From an uncultured Clostridia bacterium (lineage in GTDB: Bacteria > Bacillota > Clostridia > TANB77 > CAG-508): DNA of 6,545 nt. Each line of letters begins with the position of its first letter. Position 1 is the first letter of the stretch. A program made the translations under genes and the position numbers. The notes under the pieces are model-generated. The model was not told where the DNA came from and ran no database searches. It saw nothing but the letters and a program-made list of their open reading frames with translations. The stretch is taken from positions 1-6,545 of the forward strand of contig CAKPDW010000070.1 of NCBI GenBank assembly GCA_934149115.1, written 5' to 3'. This document shows positions 1 through 5,422 of this stretch, piece after piece.

Positions 1-837
1 ATAGTTTCAATAGGAACATCAATGCCAGAATTATTTGTAAGTATAACATCAGCAATTGATGGATATTCTGATATGGCGATTGGAAATGTTATAGGAAGCA
101 ATTTATGTAATTTGCTATTAATACTTGGTATATCAGCAGCAATTAATCCAATTATATTTAAAAAAGAAACAAAACTTATTGAAATTCCAATATGTTTAGG
201 AGTATCTATAGTATTCTTAATCTTAGCGAATATAGGAAATTCAATTTCAAGAATTGATGCAATAATTCTAATTGCACTTTTTATAGCGTTTATCTGTTAC
301 ACAATTATGATGGCGAAAAAAGGTGAAGACTTCGACGAAATTAGTGAAGAAGAAAAGCAAAGATCCGCAGAAGAAGGTAAAAAAAGAAAAATAATAGTTA
401 ATATTATATACATTATAGTAGGAATAATTGCTCTAAAAATTGGAGGAGACCTAGTTGTAGAACACTCAGAAAAAATTGCAAAAATGTTTAATGTAAGCGA
501 CAAAATAATAGGATTAACAATTGTAGCAATAGGAACAAGTCTTCCAGAATTAGTAACAAGCGTAACAGCAGCATTAAAGAAAAATTCAGATATTGCAATT
601 GGAAATATTATAGGTTCAAATATTTTTAATATGTTACTAATAATAGGCGCAGCAGCAGCGATTAGCCCAATGAACTATAATACAAGTTACAATTTACAAA
701 TGGGAATATTAATAGTTGCAACAATTGTTTTAGGAGTTTTCCCATACACAGATAGAAAAGACGAAATGACTATTTCAAACGGAATTACATATTTAATGTT
801 ATATGCACTATATATGGCAATGTTATTTGTCTTATAG
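1..837 (+). CDS. Na+/Ca2+ exchanger-family membrane antiporter (5'-truncated by window edge)
   Basis: Probable cation/calcium antiporter of the CaCA superfamily (Na_Ca_ex domain, YrbG/CaxA-like), moving Ca2+ across the cytoplasmic membrane in exchange for Na+, K+ or H+. The frame is open from base 1, so the real start lies upstream; the ATG at 22 sits inside a conserved motif and is not the start. Both hallmark alpha repeats are visible: GTSMPEL followed by GNVIGSN near visible residues 5-35, and GTSLPEL followed by GNIIGSN near residues 178-205, each with the ion-binding Glu and Asn positions kept. Several hydrophobic membrane segments flank them. A charged Glu/Lys-rich loop at about residues 104-130 separates the halves, as expected for this inverted-repeat fold. 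278 residues are visible; relatives are usually about 310-330, so roughly one N-terminal helix is missing. No convincing terminator follows it. The family is certain; the exchanged ions are not. Confidence 0.93.
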   Translation: MVSIGTSMPELFVSITSAIDGYSDMAIGNVIGSNLCNLLLILGISAAINPIIFKKETKLIEIPICLGVSIVFLILANIGNSISRIDAIILIALFIAFICYTIMMAKKGEDFDEISEEEKQRSAEEGKKRKIIVNIIYIIVGIIALKIGGDLVVEHSEKIAKMFNVSDKIIGLTIVAIGTSLPELVTSVTAALKKNSDIAIGNIIGSNIFNMLLIIGAAAAISPMNYNTSYNLQMGILIVATIVLGVFPYTDRKDEMTISNGITYLMLYALYMAMLFVL

Positions 838-919
838 TGATTACAGAATAAAGAGAATATATGCCAGAAGTAATTGAAGAATTAAGAAAGAATATTTAGT
901 TATAATATACTTTAAAATA

Positions 920-948
920 TTGACTTTTGTTTTTAAACTAATTATAAT
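920..948 (+). promoter_or_regulatory. Sigma-A promoter for antisense RNA (antitoxin candidate)
   Basis: TTGACT at 920-925 and a perfect TATAAT at 943-948 are separated by exactly 17 bp, predicting transcription from about 954-957. No plus-strand reading frame follows; transcription would run about 90 nt to the terminator at 1006-1044. The promoter closely resembles, in mirror orientation, the one at 1257-1229, sharing the core TTAAACT in the spacer. Confidence 0.8.
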
Positions 949-954
949 ATTTAT

Positions 955-1044
955 ATAAGGATAAGCGACCACAGAAATGTGGCGTACCATTGAAAATGTA
1001 AAATGAAATACATCTCTAACGGCCAGACAGAGATGTATTTTTTT
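955..1044 (+). ncRNA. Candidate antisense RNA antitoxin of a type I toxin-antitoxin pair
   Basis: A short non-coding RNA of about 90 nt is predicted from a strong promoter (920-948) and a strong terminator (1006-1044). From 5' to 3' it would hold: GGATAAGC at the start; a hairpin at 969-982 (CCACA, GNRA-type GAAA loop, TGTGG) that extends to 965-985 if A968 is bulged; an unpaired A-rich stretch at about 986-1005; and the 12-bp terminator hairpin. Its 3' part is the exact complement of the 3' end of the mRNA for the small hydrophobic peptide encoded on the other strand. The unpaired stretch contains CATTGAAAATG (988-998), which nearly matches the plus-strand sequence CATTAGGAAATG at 1183-1194 and could therefore pair with the toxin mRNA leader beside its ribosome site. 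This matches the par/RNAII and RatA types of antitoxin RNA in arrangement. The function is inferred; no known RNA family was recognised by sequence. Confidence 0.65.
1006..1044. terminator. Shared bidirectional intrinsic terminator
   Basis: A perfect 12-bp stem is formed by AAATACATCTCT (1006-1017) and AGAGATGTATTT (1029-1040) around an 11-nt loop (1018-1028) containing the palindrome GGCC. On the plus strand it runs into seven Ts (1038-1044), a strong terminator for the antisense RNA. On the minus strand it comes directly after the small-peptide stop codon and is followed by a weaker T-rich stretch (TTTCATTTT), so it can also end the toxin mRNA, perhaps leakily. Read on the minus strand, the loop contains CUGG, which fits the YUNR U-turn pattern used for first contact by antisense pairs. 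Confidence 0.85.
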
Positions 1045-1049
1045 GTTGC

Positions 1050-1166
1050 TTAATTCTTAATTGTAACAATCAATGCTACAAATAAAGAGATAGCGACAAT
1101 AGTTATTATTGTAAGTTTAAAAAATAGTATGTATATAAATAATAAATAAACTTTTGTTAATAACAT
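1050..1166 (-). CDS. Small hydrophobic peptide, candidate type I toxin (38 aa)
   Basis: The frame runs from ATG (1166-1164) to TAA (1052-1050) and encodes 38 residues, beginning MLLTKVYLLFIY and ending ALIVTIKN. Nearly all of it is hydrophobic, with Lys only at positions 5, 17 and 37, so it should insert in the membrane as one long helix or two short ones split at Lys17. A perfect AAAGGAGG ribosome site (1182-1175) lies 8 nt upstream, and a consensus promoter lies at 1257-1229, so this is a deliberate gene despite its size. The stop codon lies 10 bp from the shared terminator stem, and a convergent antisense RNA overlaps its 3' end. Small membrane peptides with this arrangement (Fst, TxpA, BsrG types) depolarise or disrupt the membrane when their antisense RNA is lost. 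I do not recognise the peptide as a member of a named family. That the gene is real is well supported; toxin activity is inferred. A regulatory small membrane protein is the main alternative. Confidence 0.72.
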   Translation of the reverse strand: MLLTKVYLLFIYILFFKLTIITIVAISLFVALIVTIKN

Positions 1167-1174
1167 ATGCACCG

Positions 1175-1192
1175 CCTCCTTTCATTAGGAAA
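1175..1192 (-). promoter_or_regulatory. Ribosome site of the small toxin, sequestered in a leader hairpin
   Basis: On the minus strand the sequence UUUCCU (1192-1187), AAUGAA (1186-1181), AGGAGG (1180-1175) can fold into a 6-bp hairpin (four Watson-Crick and two U-G pairs). It buries the whole Shine-Dalgarno core of the 38-residue peptide. Hiding of the ribosome site by a leader stem is a known trait of Fst-type toxin mRNAs, where it slows translation until the antisense RNA can bind. The pairing is read by eye; folding energy was not computed. Confidence 0.55.
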
Positions 1193-1228
1193 TGGCACAC
1201 TACACTCTGTTTTGCTTATCCATTAAGA

Positions 1229-1257
1229 ATTATACTAAGTTTAATAATATAAATCAA
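1229..1257 (-). promoter_or_regulatory. Sigma-A promoter for the small hydrophobic peptide mRNA
   Basis: Read on the minus strand, TTGATT (1257-1252) and perfect TATAAT (1234-1229) are separated by exactly 17 bp. The RNA should start at about 1224-1221, giving a leader of about 55-58 nt before the ATG at 1166. The leader begins GGATAAGC, the same octamer found at the 5' end of the opposing antisense RNA. Confidence 0.8.
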
Positions 1258-1315
1258 GAAAAAAGGTAAAAAATACTAAAAAAATATAAGACGAAAAACG
1301 GTGTTTAAATGCAAC

Positions 1316-1344
1316 TTGAAAAATTCTTAAAAAACTGATATTAA
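1316..1344 (+). promoter_or_regulatory. Possible promoter for the MazG-like gene
   Basis: TTGAAA (1316-1321) and TATTAA (1339-1344) lie 17 bp apart, 27 bp upstream of the start codon at 1372, giving a leader of about 20 nt that still includes the ribosome site AGAGGTG (1361-1367). The -10 box is imperfect, and such matches are common in AT-rich DNA. Some promoter is needed here, because the region upstream is closed off by the terminator at 1006-1044. Confidence 0.45.
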
Positions 1345-1371
1345 TATAAAAAAAGATTTAAGAGGTGTAAG

Positions 1372-1698
1372 ATGAAAGATCAAAAAGAATTATTAAAATC
1401 AATGACAAAAGAAAGTACAATGGATGATTTTCAGAATTATATAAAGAATGTTATTACATTAAGAGGTTTTGATGAGCAGGTTATTCAGGATAAGATGCTA
1501 CTGTTACTTGAAGAAACAGGAGAATTGGCAAAGGCTATTAGGAAAACAATTCCAAATGCTTCAGTTGATTATAATAAAATAGAAAATTATACAGATGTTG
1601 AGGAGGAAATTGCAGATGTTTTTATAGTGTTGACTACAATTTGTAATAAATTAAATATAAATTTGTATGATGCAATTATAAATAAAGAAAAATGTTGA
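1372..1698 (+). CDS. MazG-like nucleoside triphosphate pyrophosphohydrolase (C-terminus probably frameshifted)
   Basis: A small all-alpha NTP pyrophosphohydrolase of the MazG-like group, expected to cleave (d)NTPs to the monophosphate and pyrophosphate in the cytoplasm as a nucleotide-pool cleaning enzyme. The metal-binding motifs are present: EETGELAKA (the EExxE type, about residues 47-55) and EEIADVF (the ExxD type, about residues 78-84), each in a helix. Length is 108 residues, with start ATG 1372 behind AGAGGTG. The reading frame ends TGT TGA (1693-1698). Skipping one T there continues as GAA AGA AAA TGG and stops at 1720, giving a tail ...KEKCERKWNIN. That resembles the Lys/Arg-rich tail ending in R-x-W that I recall for this family. 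The last 8 residues may therefore have been lost to a one-base insertion, or the sequence may contain an error. The catalytic core is intact, so activity may remain. It stands alone, with no functional link to its neighbours. Confidence 0.82.
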   Translation: MKDQKELLKSMTKESTMDDFQNYIKNVITLRGFDEQVIQDKMLLLLEETGELAKAIRKTIPNASVDYNKIENYTDVEEEIADVFIVLTTICNKLNINLYDAIINKEKC

Positions 1699-1803
1699 AA
1701 GAAAATGGAATATAAATTAAAAAGTATAGTTAAGTATAATAAATGAAATACTTTCCTAAATTTACCATACATATACAAATAACAACACTTTGTAGGTTTT
1801 TAC

Positions 1804-1832
1804 TTGTCAAAAAAATAGATATTTGGTATTAT
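1804..1832 (+). promoter_or_regulatory. Promoter of the glycosyltransferase-acyltransferase operon
   Basis: TTGTCA (1804-1809) and TATTAT (1827-1832) are exactly 17 bp apart, each one base from consensus. Transcription should start near 1839, about 45 nt before the preferred start codon at 1885. This is the only good promoter seen ahead of the three tightly packed genes that follow. Confidence 0.7.
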
Positions 1833-1884
1833 ATATTTGCTAAAATTCGATAGAGATTTTAAGTAAAAATAGATGGAGAAGAAA

Positions 1885-2715
1885 ATGATAAATATTTTAC
1901 TTTGTGGAAATAGCAAGGTTTTTGATGGAGCGTTGAGTGAGTTAATTTCAATAACAAATAGAACAAAAGAACCAATAAATTGTTATATTTTCACTATGAA
2001 TGTTTCTTATTTAAAACCAGAATATACAGACATTTCAGATGAACAAGTGAAATTTCTTGACCAAGTGGTTAAGGATAAAAATCCAAACAATGCAGTTACT
2101 AAGGTAGATGTTACAGATTTATACAAAAAAGAATTTGAAGGTTGTGCAAATGAAAATGCATATTGTACACCATATACATTACTTAGATTACTTGCAGACA
2201 TGGTTCCTAATATGCCAGAAAAATTATTATATCTTGATATAGACATGATGGCAGGTGGCGATATAAAAAAATTATATGACACAGATATAAGAAATTATGA
2301 ATATGCAGCTGTTAAAGAAAAATATGGCTGTTGGATTATTAGACCTGATTACATAAATGCAGGAATGTTATTAATGAATATGGAGAAAATAAGAGAGACA
2401 AAGTTACTTGAAAAAGCTAGAGAAAAAATTAAAAATAAAAAAATGATATTTGCTGATCAAGATGCTATTTTTTGGTCAACGTCATCAAAAAAAATTATAC
2501 CAAGAATATATAATGAACAATCAAAATTTAATAAGAAAGATACAATAATTTGTCACTTTTGCAAAAGAATGTTATGGATCCCATATCCAAGGACAGAAAA
2601 TATTAAGCAATGGCAAATAGAAGAGATGCACAAAACATTAAAATGCCATTTGTTTGATAAGGATTTAGAAGAATATCAAGAATACAAAAAAATATACGAA
2701 GAAAAAGGGGAATAA
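1885..2715 (+). CDS. GT8-family glycosyltransferase
   Basis: A retaining glycosyltransferase of family 8 (Glyco_transf_8, GT-A fold, metal dependent), transferring a sugar from a nucleotide donor to an unknown acceptor in the cytoplasm or at the inner membrane face. Numbered from the preferred start: an N-terminal strand MINILLCGNSKVFDG at the nucleotide-binding face; YTLLRLLAD (about 98-106); the metal-binding DID at 118-120; NAGMLLMNM at 158-166; DQD at 191-193; and a C-terminal HFC (224) with NIKQW (239-243), where relatives usually have K-P-W. Length is 276 residues, normal for a minimal GT8. I prefer ATG 1885 over ATG 1873, because GGAG at 1875-1878 sits 6 nt ahead of 1885 while nothing resembling a ribosome site precedes 1873; the longer form would add MEKK. 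It is first in an operon, separated by one base from the next gene. The acceptor and sugar cannot be read from the sequence. Confidence 0.9.
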   Translation: MINILLCGNSKVFDGALSELISITNRTKEPINCYIFTMNVSYLKPEYTDISDEQVKFLDQVVKDKNPNNAVTKVDVTDLYKKEFEGCANENAYCTPYTLLRLLADMVPNMPEKLLYLDIDMMAGGDIKKLYDTDIRNYEYAAVKEKYGCWIIRPDYINAGMLLMNMEKIRETKLLEKAREKIKNKKMIFADQDAIFWSTSSKKIIPRIYNEQSKFNKKDTIICHFCKRMLWIPYPRTENIKQWQIEEMHKTLKCHLFDKDLEEYQEYKKIYEEKGE

Positions 2716-2716
2716 C

Positions 2717-4513
2717 ATGGAAAACAAACAAACAATACCTATCTTTTTTGCAGTGGATAATGGATATATTCCATTTCTTGCTGTTGCATTACAAAGCTTA
2801 ACAGAACACGCATCAGAAAAGTATTATTATTTAATAAAAGTATTATATACAGATATTTCTGAAGAAAATCAAGAAAAAATAAGTAAATATAATAGGGAAA
2901 ACATAAATATAGAATTTGTTGATTTGAATTACTATATTGATAAAGTAAAAGATAAACTTTATACAAGAGATTATTATTCAAAAACAACATATTTTAGATT
3001 ATTTATACCTGATTTGTATCCACAATATAATAAAGCTTTATATTTGGATAGTGATATAACAATATTAACAGATGTTGCCAAATTATATAATGTAAACATG
3101 AAAGATAATCTTATAGCTGCAGCACCAGATGATGTGATTCAGAATATTCCAGTATTTCAAGATTATGCTGAAAAAGTTGTTGGAGTATCTGATTACAGGC
3201 ACTATTTTAATGCAGGAATAATTGTAATGAATTTAGAAGAAATGAGAAAAGCAAAGTTTCAAGAGAAATTCTTGTATTTGTTAAGTACAATAAAATTTTC
3301 AGTTGCACAAGATCAAGATTATTTAAACAGGTTATGTAAAGGAAGAGTAAAATTAATAGATAATACTTGGAACAGAATGCCAATAGGTGGAGATACAATA
3401 AAAAGAGATGAACTTAATTTAATTCATTACAATTTAGCATTTAAGCCATGGCATTTTGAAGAAATATTATACAAAGAATATTTTTGGGAATGCGCTAAAA
3501 AAACAGAATTCTTTAAAGAAATTTTAAAAATTAAAGAAAATTATTCTGATGAAGATAAATTCAATGATAGAGAAGCAGATAAAAAACTACGAATGCTTGC
3601 ACAAAAAGAATGTGACTGTGTTGGGGATGACAGAATAAAATTGAAATTAAGAAATAATGAAAAATTTCAAGAAAGAATGAGAATTCTTCAGGAAATCGAA
3701 CGACTTGAAGAGTCAGGTCAATTTGATAGAGATGCTGAAAAAGATCCACCATCAATAACGTTGGAGTCAGATAATGTAGATTATTTAAATGAAAAGTTAA
3801 CAAGTAGGGTAAAAAATATATTTGCAAACAAAACGGGTGAATATTTCTTAAAAAATATTATAAAGACACAAAAGCTTTTAATAAAAGATATAAAAGGAAT
3901 AGAAAACTTAAATTCTATAAAAAATGGAGCAGTGATAACATGTAATCATTTTAATCCATTTGATGCTTTTGCAGTTGAAACAGCATTTAGAAAATCAACA
4001 TTAGTAAAAAATAAAAAGTTATACAAAGTAATAAGAGAAGGAAATTATACAAACTTTCCAGGATTATATGGATTTTTCTTCAGAAATTGTGATACTTTGC
4101 CACTAAGCTCAAGTACGAGAACAATGATGGAATTTGTAAGAGCTACTAATAAAATATTGCAAAAAGGTGATGTTATACTAATTTATCCAGAGCAAAGCTT
4201 GTGGTGGAATTATAAGAAACCAAAGCCATTAAAACCAGGAGCGTTCAAAATTGCGGCAAAAAATAACGTACCAATTGTTCCAATATTTATAACAATGGAA
4301 GATAGCCAAATAACAGGTGAAGATGGATTTAAAATTCAAGAATATACAATGCATATTGGAGAACCAATTTATCCAGATGCAGATTTAACAGTAAGAGAAA
4401 ACACAAATCAAATGAGAGAAAAGAATTTTGAATACTGGAAAAGCGTATATGAAGCGTTTTACAGAATTTCTTTAAAATATACAACTCCACCTGATAAGAT
4501 GCCAAAATATTAA
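2717..4513 (+). CDS. Bifunctional GT8 glycosyltransferase-PlsC-type acyltransferase fusion
   Basis: A 598-residue two-enzyme protein. The N-terminal GT8 domain (about 5-270) carries YFRLFIPDL (92-100), the metal site DSD (111-113), NAGIIVMN (165-172), DQD (199-201) and a His-x5-KPW motif (237-245). A charged, probably coiled linker follows (about 275-350, with a double Cys at 299/301 and a DPP at 343-345). The C-terminal lysophospholipid-acyltransferase domain (about 355-598) has NHFNPFD giving H411-x4-D416, the catalytic pair; GFFFRNCDTLPL around R456; YPEQS (490-494) in place of the usual FPEGT; and VPIVPIF (518-524). No transmembrane helix stands out, so a peripheral cytoplasmic location is likely. 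ATG 2717 follows AAGGGG at good spacing and one base after the previous stop. No internal ribosome site at the linker suggests a separate acyltransferase start. A plausible role is sugar transfer followed by acylation of the product or its lipid anchor; the substrate is unknown. Both domains look intact. Confidence 0.9.
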   Translation: MENKQTIPIFFAVDNGYIPFLAVALQSLTEHASEKYYYLIKVLYTDISEENQEKISKYNRENINIEFVDLNYYIDKVKDKLYTRDYYSKTTYFRLFIPDLYPQYNKALYLDSDITILTDVAKLYNVNMKDNLIAAAPDDVIQNIPVFQDYAEKVVGVSDYRHYFNAGIIVMNLEEMRKAKFQEKFLYLLSTIKFSVAQDQDYLNRLCKGRVKLIDNTWNRMPIGGDTIKRDELNLIHYNLAFKPWHFEEILYKEYFWECAKKTEFFKEILKIKENYSDEDKFNDREADKKLRMLAQKECDCVGDDRIKLKLRNNEKFQERMRILQEIERLEESGQFDRDAEKDPPSITLESDNVDYLNEKLTSRVKNIFANKTGEYFLKNIIKTQKLLIKDIKGIENLNSIKNGAVITCNHFNPFDAFAVETAFRKSTLVKNKKLYKVIREGNYTNFPGLYGFFFRNCDTLPLSSSTRTMMEFVRATNKILQKGDVILIYPEQSLWWNYKKPKPLKPGAFKIAAKNNVPIVPIFITMEDSQITGEDGFKIQEYTMHIGEPIYPDADLTVRENTNQMREKNFEYWKSVYEAFYRISLKYTTPPDKMPKY

Positions 4514-4528
4514 TAGAAAGTAAGAAAT

Positions 4529-5320
4529 ATGAAGATTAAAGATAAAGACCAAAAAACAATTTATTACACAGATGAGCTAAGTGATGAATTTTCGGAAGTT
4601 CAAATGAAGCCAAGAATAATAGATGGAAAATATAACTATAACAAAAATCCTATATGGGATTTTTGTTCACTTATATTTCAAAATTTCTTGAGCATGCCTA
4701 TAAAAATAATTGATTCAAAATTGAAATTCAAACATAAAATTATAGGAAGGGAAAAATTAAAAAAACATAAAAAAGATGGATATTTTATGTATGTAAATCA
4801 CACTCAGGCATTCGAAGATACATTTATACCAAGTTTAGCAAATTTTCCTAAAAGAAATTTTTTGATTGTAAATCCAGCTAATATATCTTTGAAGGGAACA
4901 GGATGGATTGTAGAAATGTTAGGAGCAATACCAGTTCCTGGTACAATAGAAGCTACAAGAAATTTTTTGAAACAAATAGAGAAAAGAATTGAACAGAAAC
5001 ATTCAATAACAATTTATCCAGAAGCACATATTTGGCCATTTTATACTGGAATAAGAAATTTTAAATCAGTGTCATTTAAGTATCCTGTAAAGTTAAATGC
5101 GCCAGTGTATGCAATTACAAATACTTATCAGATATATGGAAAGGAAAATAATAAAATAAAAATTGTATCATATGTTGATGGACCATTTTATCCTGATGAT
5201 AGTTTAAATAGTAAGGAAGCTACAACACAGATTAGAAACGAAGTATATGATGCAATGATTGCTAGAAGCAAAAATAGCAATATTGAATATGTAAAATATG
5301 TAAAAAAGACATCAGAATAG
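4529..5320 (+). CDS. PlsC-type lysophospholipid/glycolipid acyltransferase
   Basis: A 263-residue member of the lysophospholipid acyltransferase superfamily, expected to move an acyl chain onto a lysolipid or similar hydroxyl acceptor at the cytoplasmic membrane face. Visible motifs: a membrane-associating segment at about 42-60; VNHTQAFED (89-97), in which the catalytic His91 is followed by Glu at x4 and Asp97 at x5 rather than the usual HX4D; a GAIPVPG loop (132-138); YPEAHIWP (163-170) in place of FPEGT; and APVYAITNTY (191-200). I recall the NHTQ and YPEAHIWP signatures as a recurring Firmicutes subgroup, so the odd spacing is probably a subgroup trait, not decay. It begins 15 nt after the fusion gene, with only a weak purine stretch (GAAAGTAAG) as ribosome site, and ends inside the operon terminator. 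It is a different subgroup from the acyltransferase domain of the fusion protein, which suggests two distinct acylation steps. Its substrate is unknown. Confidence 0.87.
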   Translation: MKIKDKDQKTIYYTDELSDEFSEVQMKPRIIDGKYNYNKNPIWDFCSLIFQNFLSMPIKIIDSKLKFKHKIIGREKLKKHKKDGYFMYVNHTQAFEDTFIPSLANFPKRNFLIVNPANISLKGTGWIVEMLGAIPVPGTIEATRNFLKQIEKRIEQKHSITIYPEAHIWPFYTGIRNFKSVSFKYPVKLNAPVYAITNTYQIYGKENNKIKIVSYVDGPFYPDDSLNSKEATTQIRNEVYDAMIARSKNSNIEYVKYVKKTSE

Positions 5321-5336
5321 GTGTCTTTATTTCTGT
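5305..5336 (+). terminator. Intrinsic terminator of the glycosyltransferase-acyltransferase operon
   Basis: AAAGACATC (5305-5313) pairs with GGTGTCTTT (5320-5328), nine pairs including one T-G, around a 6-nt loop, followed by ATTTCTGTT. The stem overlaps the last codons and the TAG stop of the acyltransferase gene. The T-tract is modest, so termination may be partial, but a fresh promoter follows 40 bp later. Confidence 0.65.
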
Positions 5337-5366
5337 TCGATATTTATTCTTTTTTGAAATAAAATG

Positions 5367-5395
5367 TTGAAACATACCAATTTATTTGATATATT
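5367..5395 (+). promoter_or_regulatory. Promoter for the DUF1064 gene and its followers
   Basis: TTGAAA (5367-5372) and TATATT (5390-5395) are exactly 17 bp apart; transcription should begin near 5402. The leader to the preferred start codon at 5423 is then only about 20 nt. The two small genes and the oxidoreductase downstream have no other clear promoter and are probably carried on the same transcript. Confidence 0.65.
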
Positions 5396-5422
5396 AAACT
5401 AGTAGGGAAGATGGGAGAAAAT

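Noticed and set aside
297..503. Minus-strand open frames at 297-503, 1587-1778, 2007-2282, 2739-2990, 3207-3398, 3561-3827, 5721-5903 and 6099-6296.
   Set aside because: All lie mostly or wholly opposite clear plus-strand genes, have no domain pattern, and look like antisense shadows of AT-rich coding DNA.
861..899. A 12-codon plus-strand frame starting ATGCCAGAA just after the exchanger gene; the first nine bases repeat bases 22-30.
   Set aside because: It has no ribosome site and no recognisable product, and the nine-base match is too short to show a duplication in such biased DNA.
955..1044. Reading the RNA at 955-1044 as a riboswitch or attenuator leader for the MazG-like gene at 1372.
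   Set aside because: It matches no riboswitch consensus I know, the distance to the gene is over 300 bp, a minus-strand gene lies between, and the MazG-like gene has a nearer promoter candidate. The convergent small gene sharing the terminator explains it better.
1372..1698. TGA read as Trp (Mollicute-type code) at the end of the MazG-like gene.
   Set aside because: All Trp codons in the other genes are TGG, and reading through gives no family-like tail, whereas a one-base shift does.
1721..1754. Inverted repeat AAAGTAT...ATACTTT after the MazG-like gene as its terminator.
   Set aside because: The stem is only 7 AT-rich base pairs with a 20-nt loop and no T-tract. No convincing terminator was seen between 1699 and 1803.
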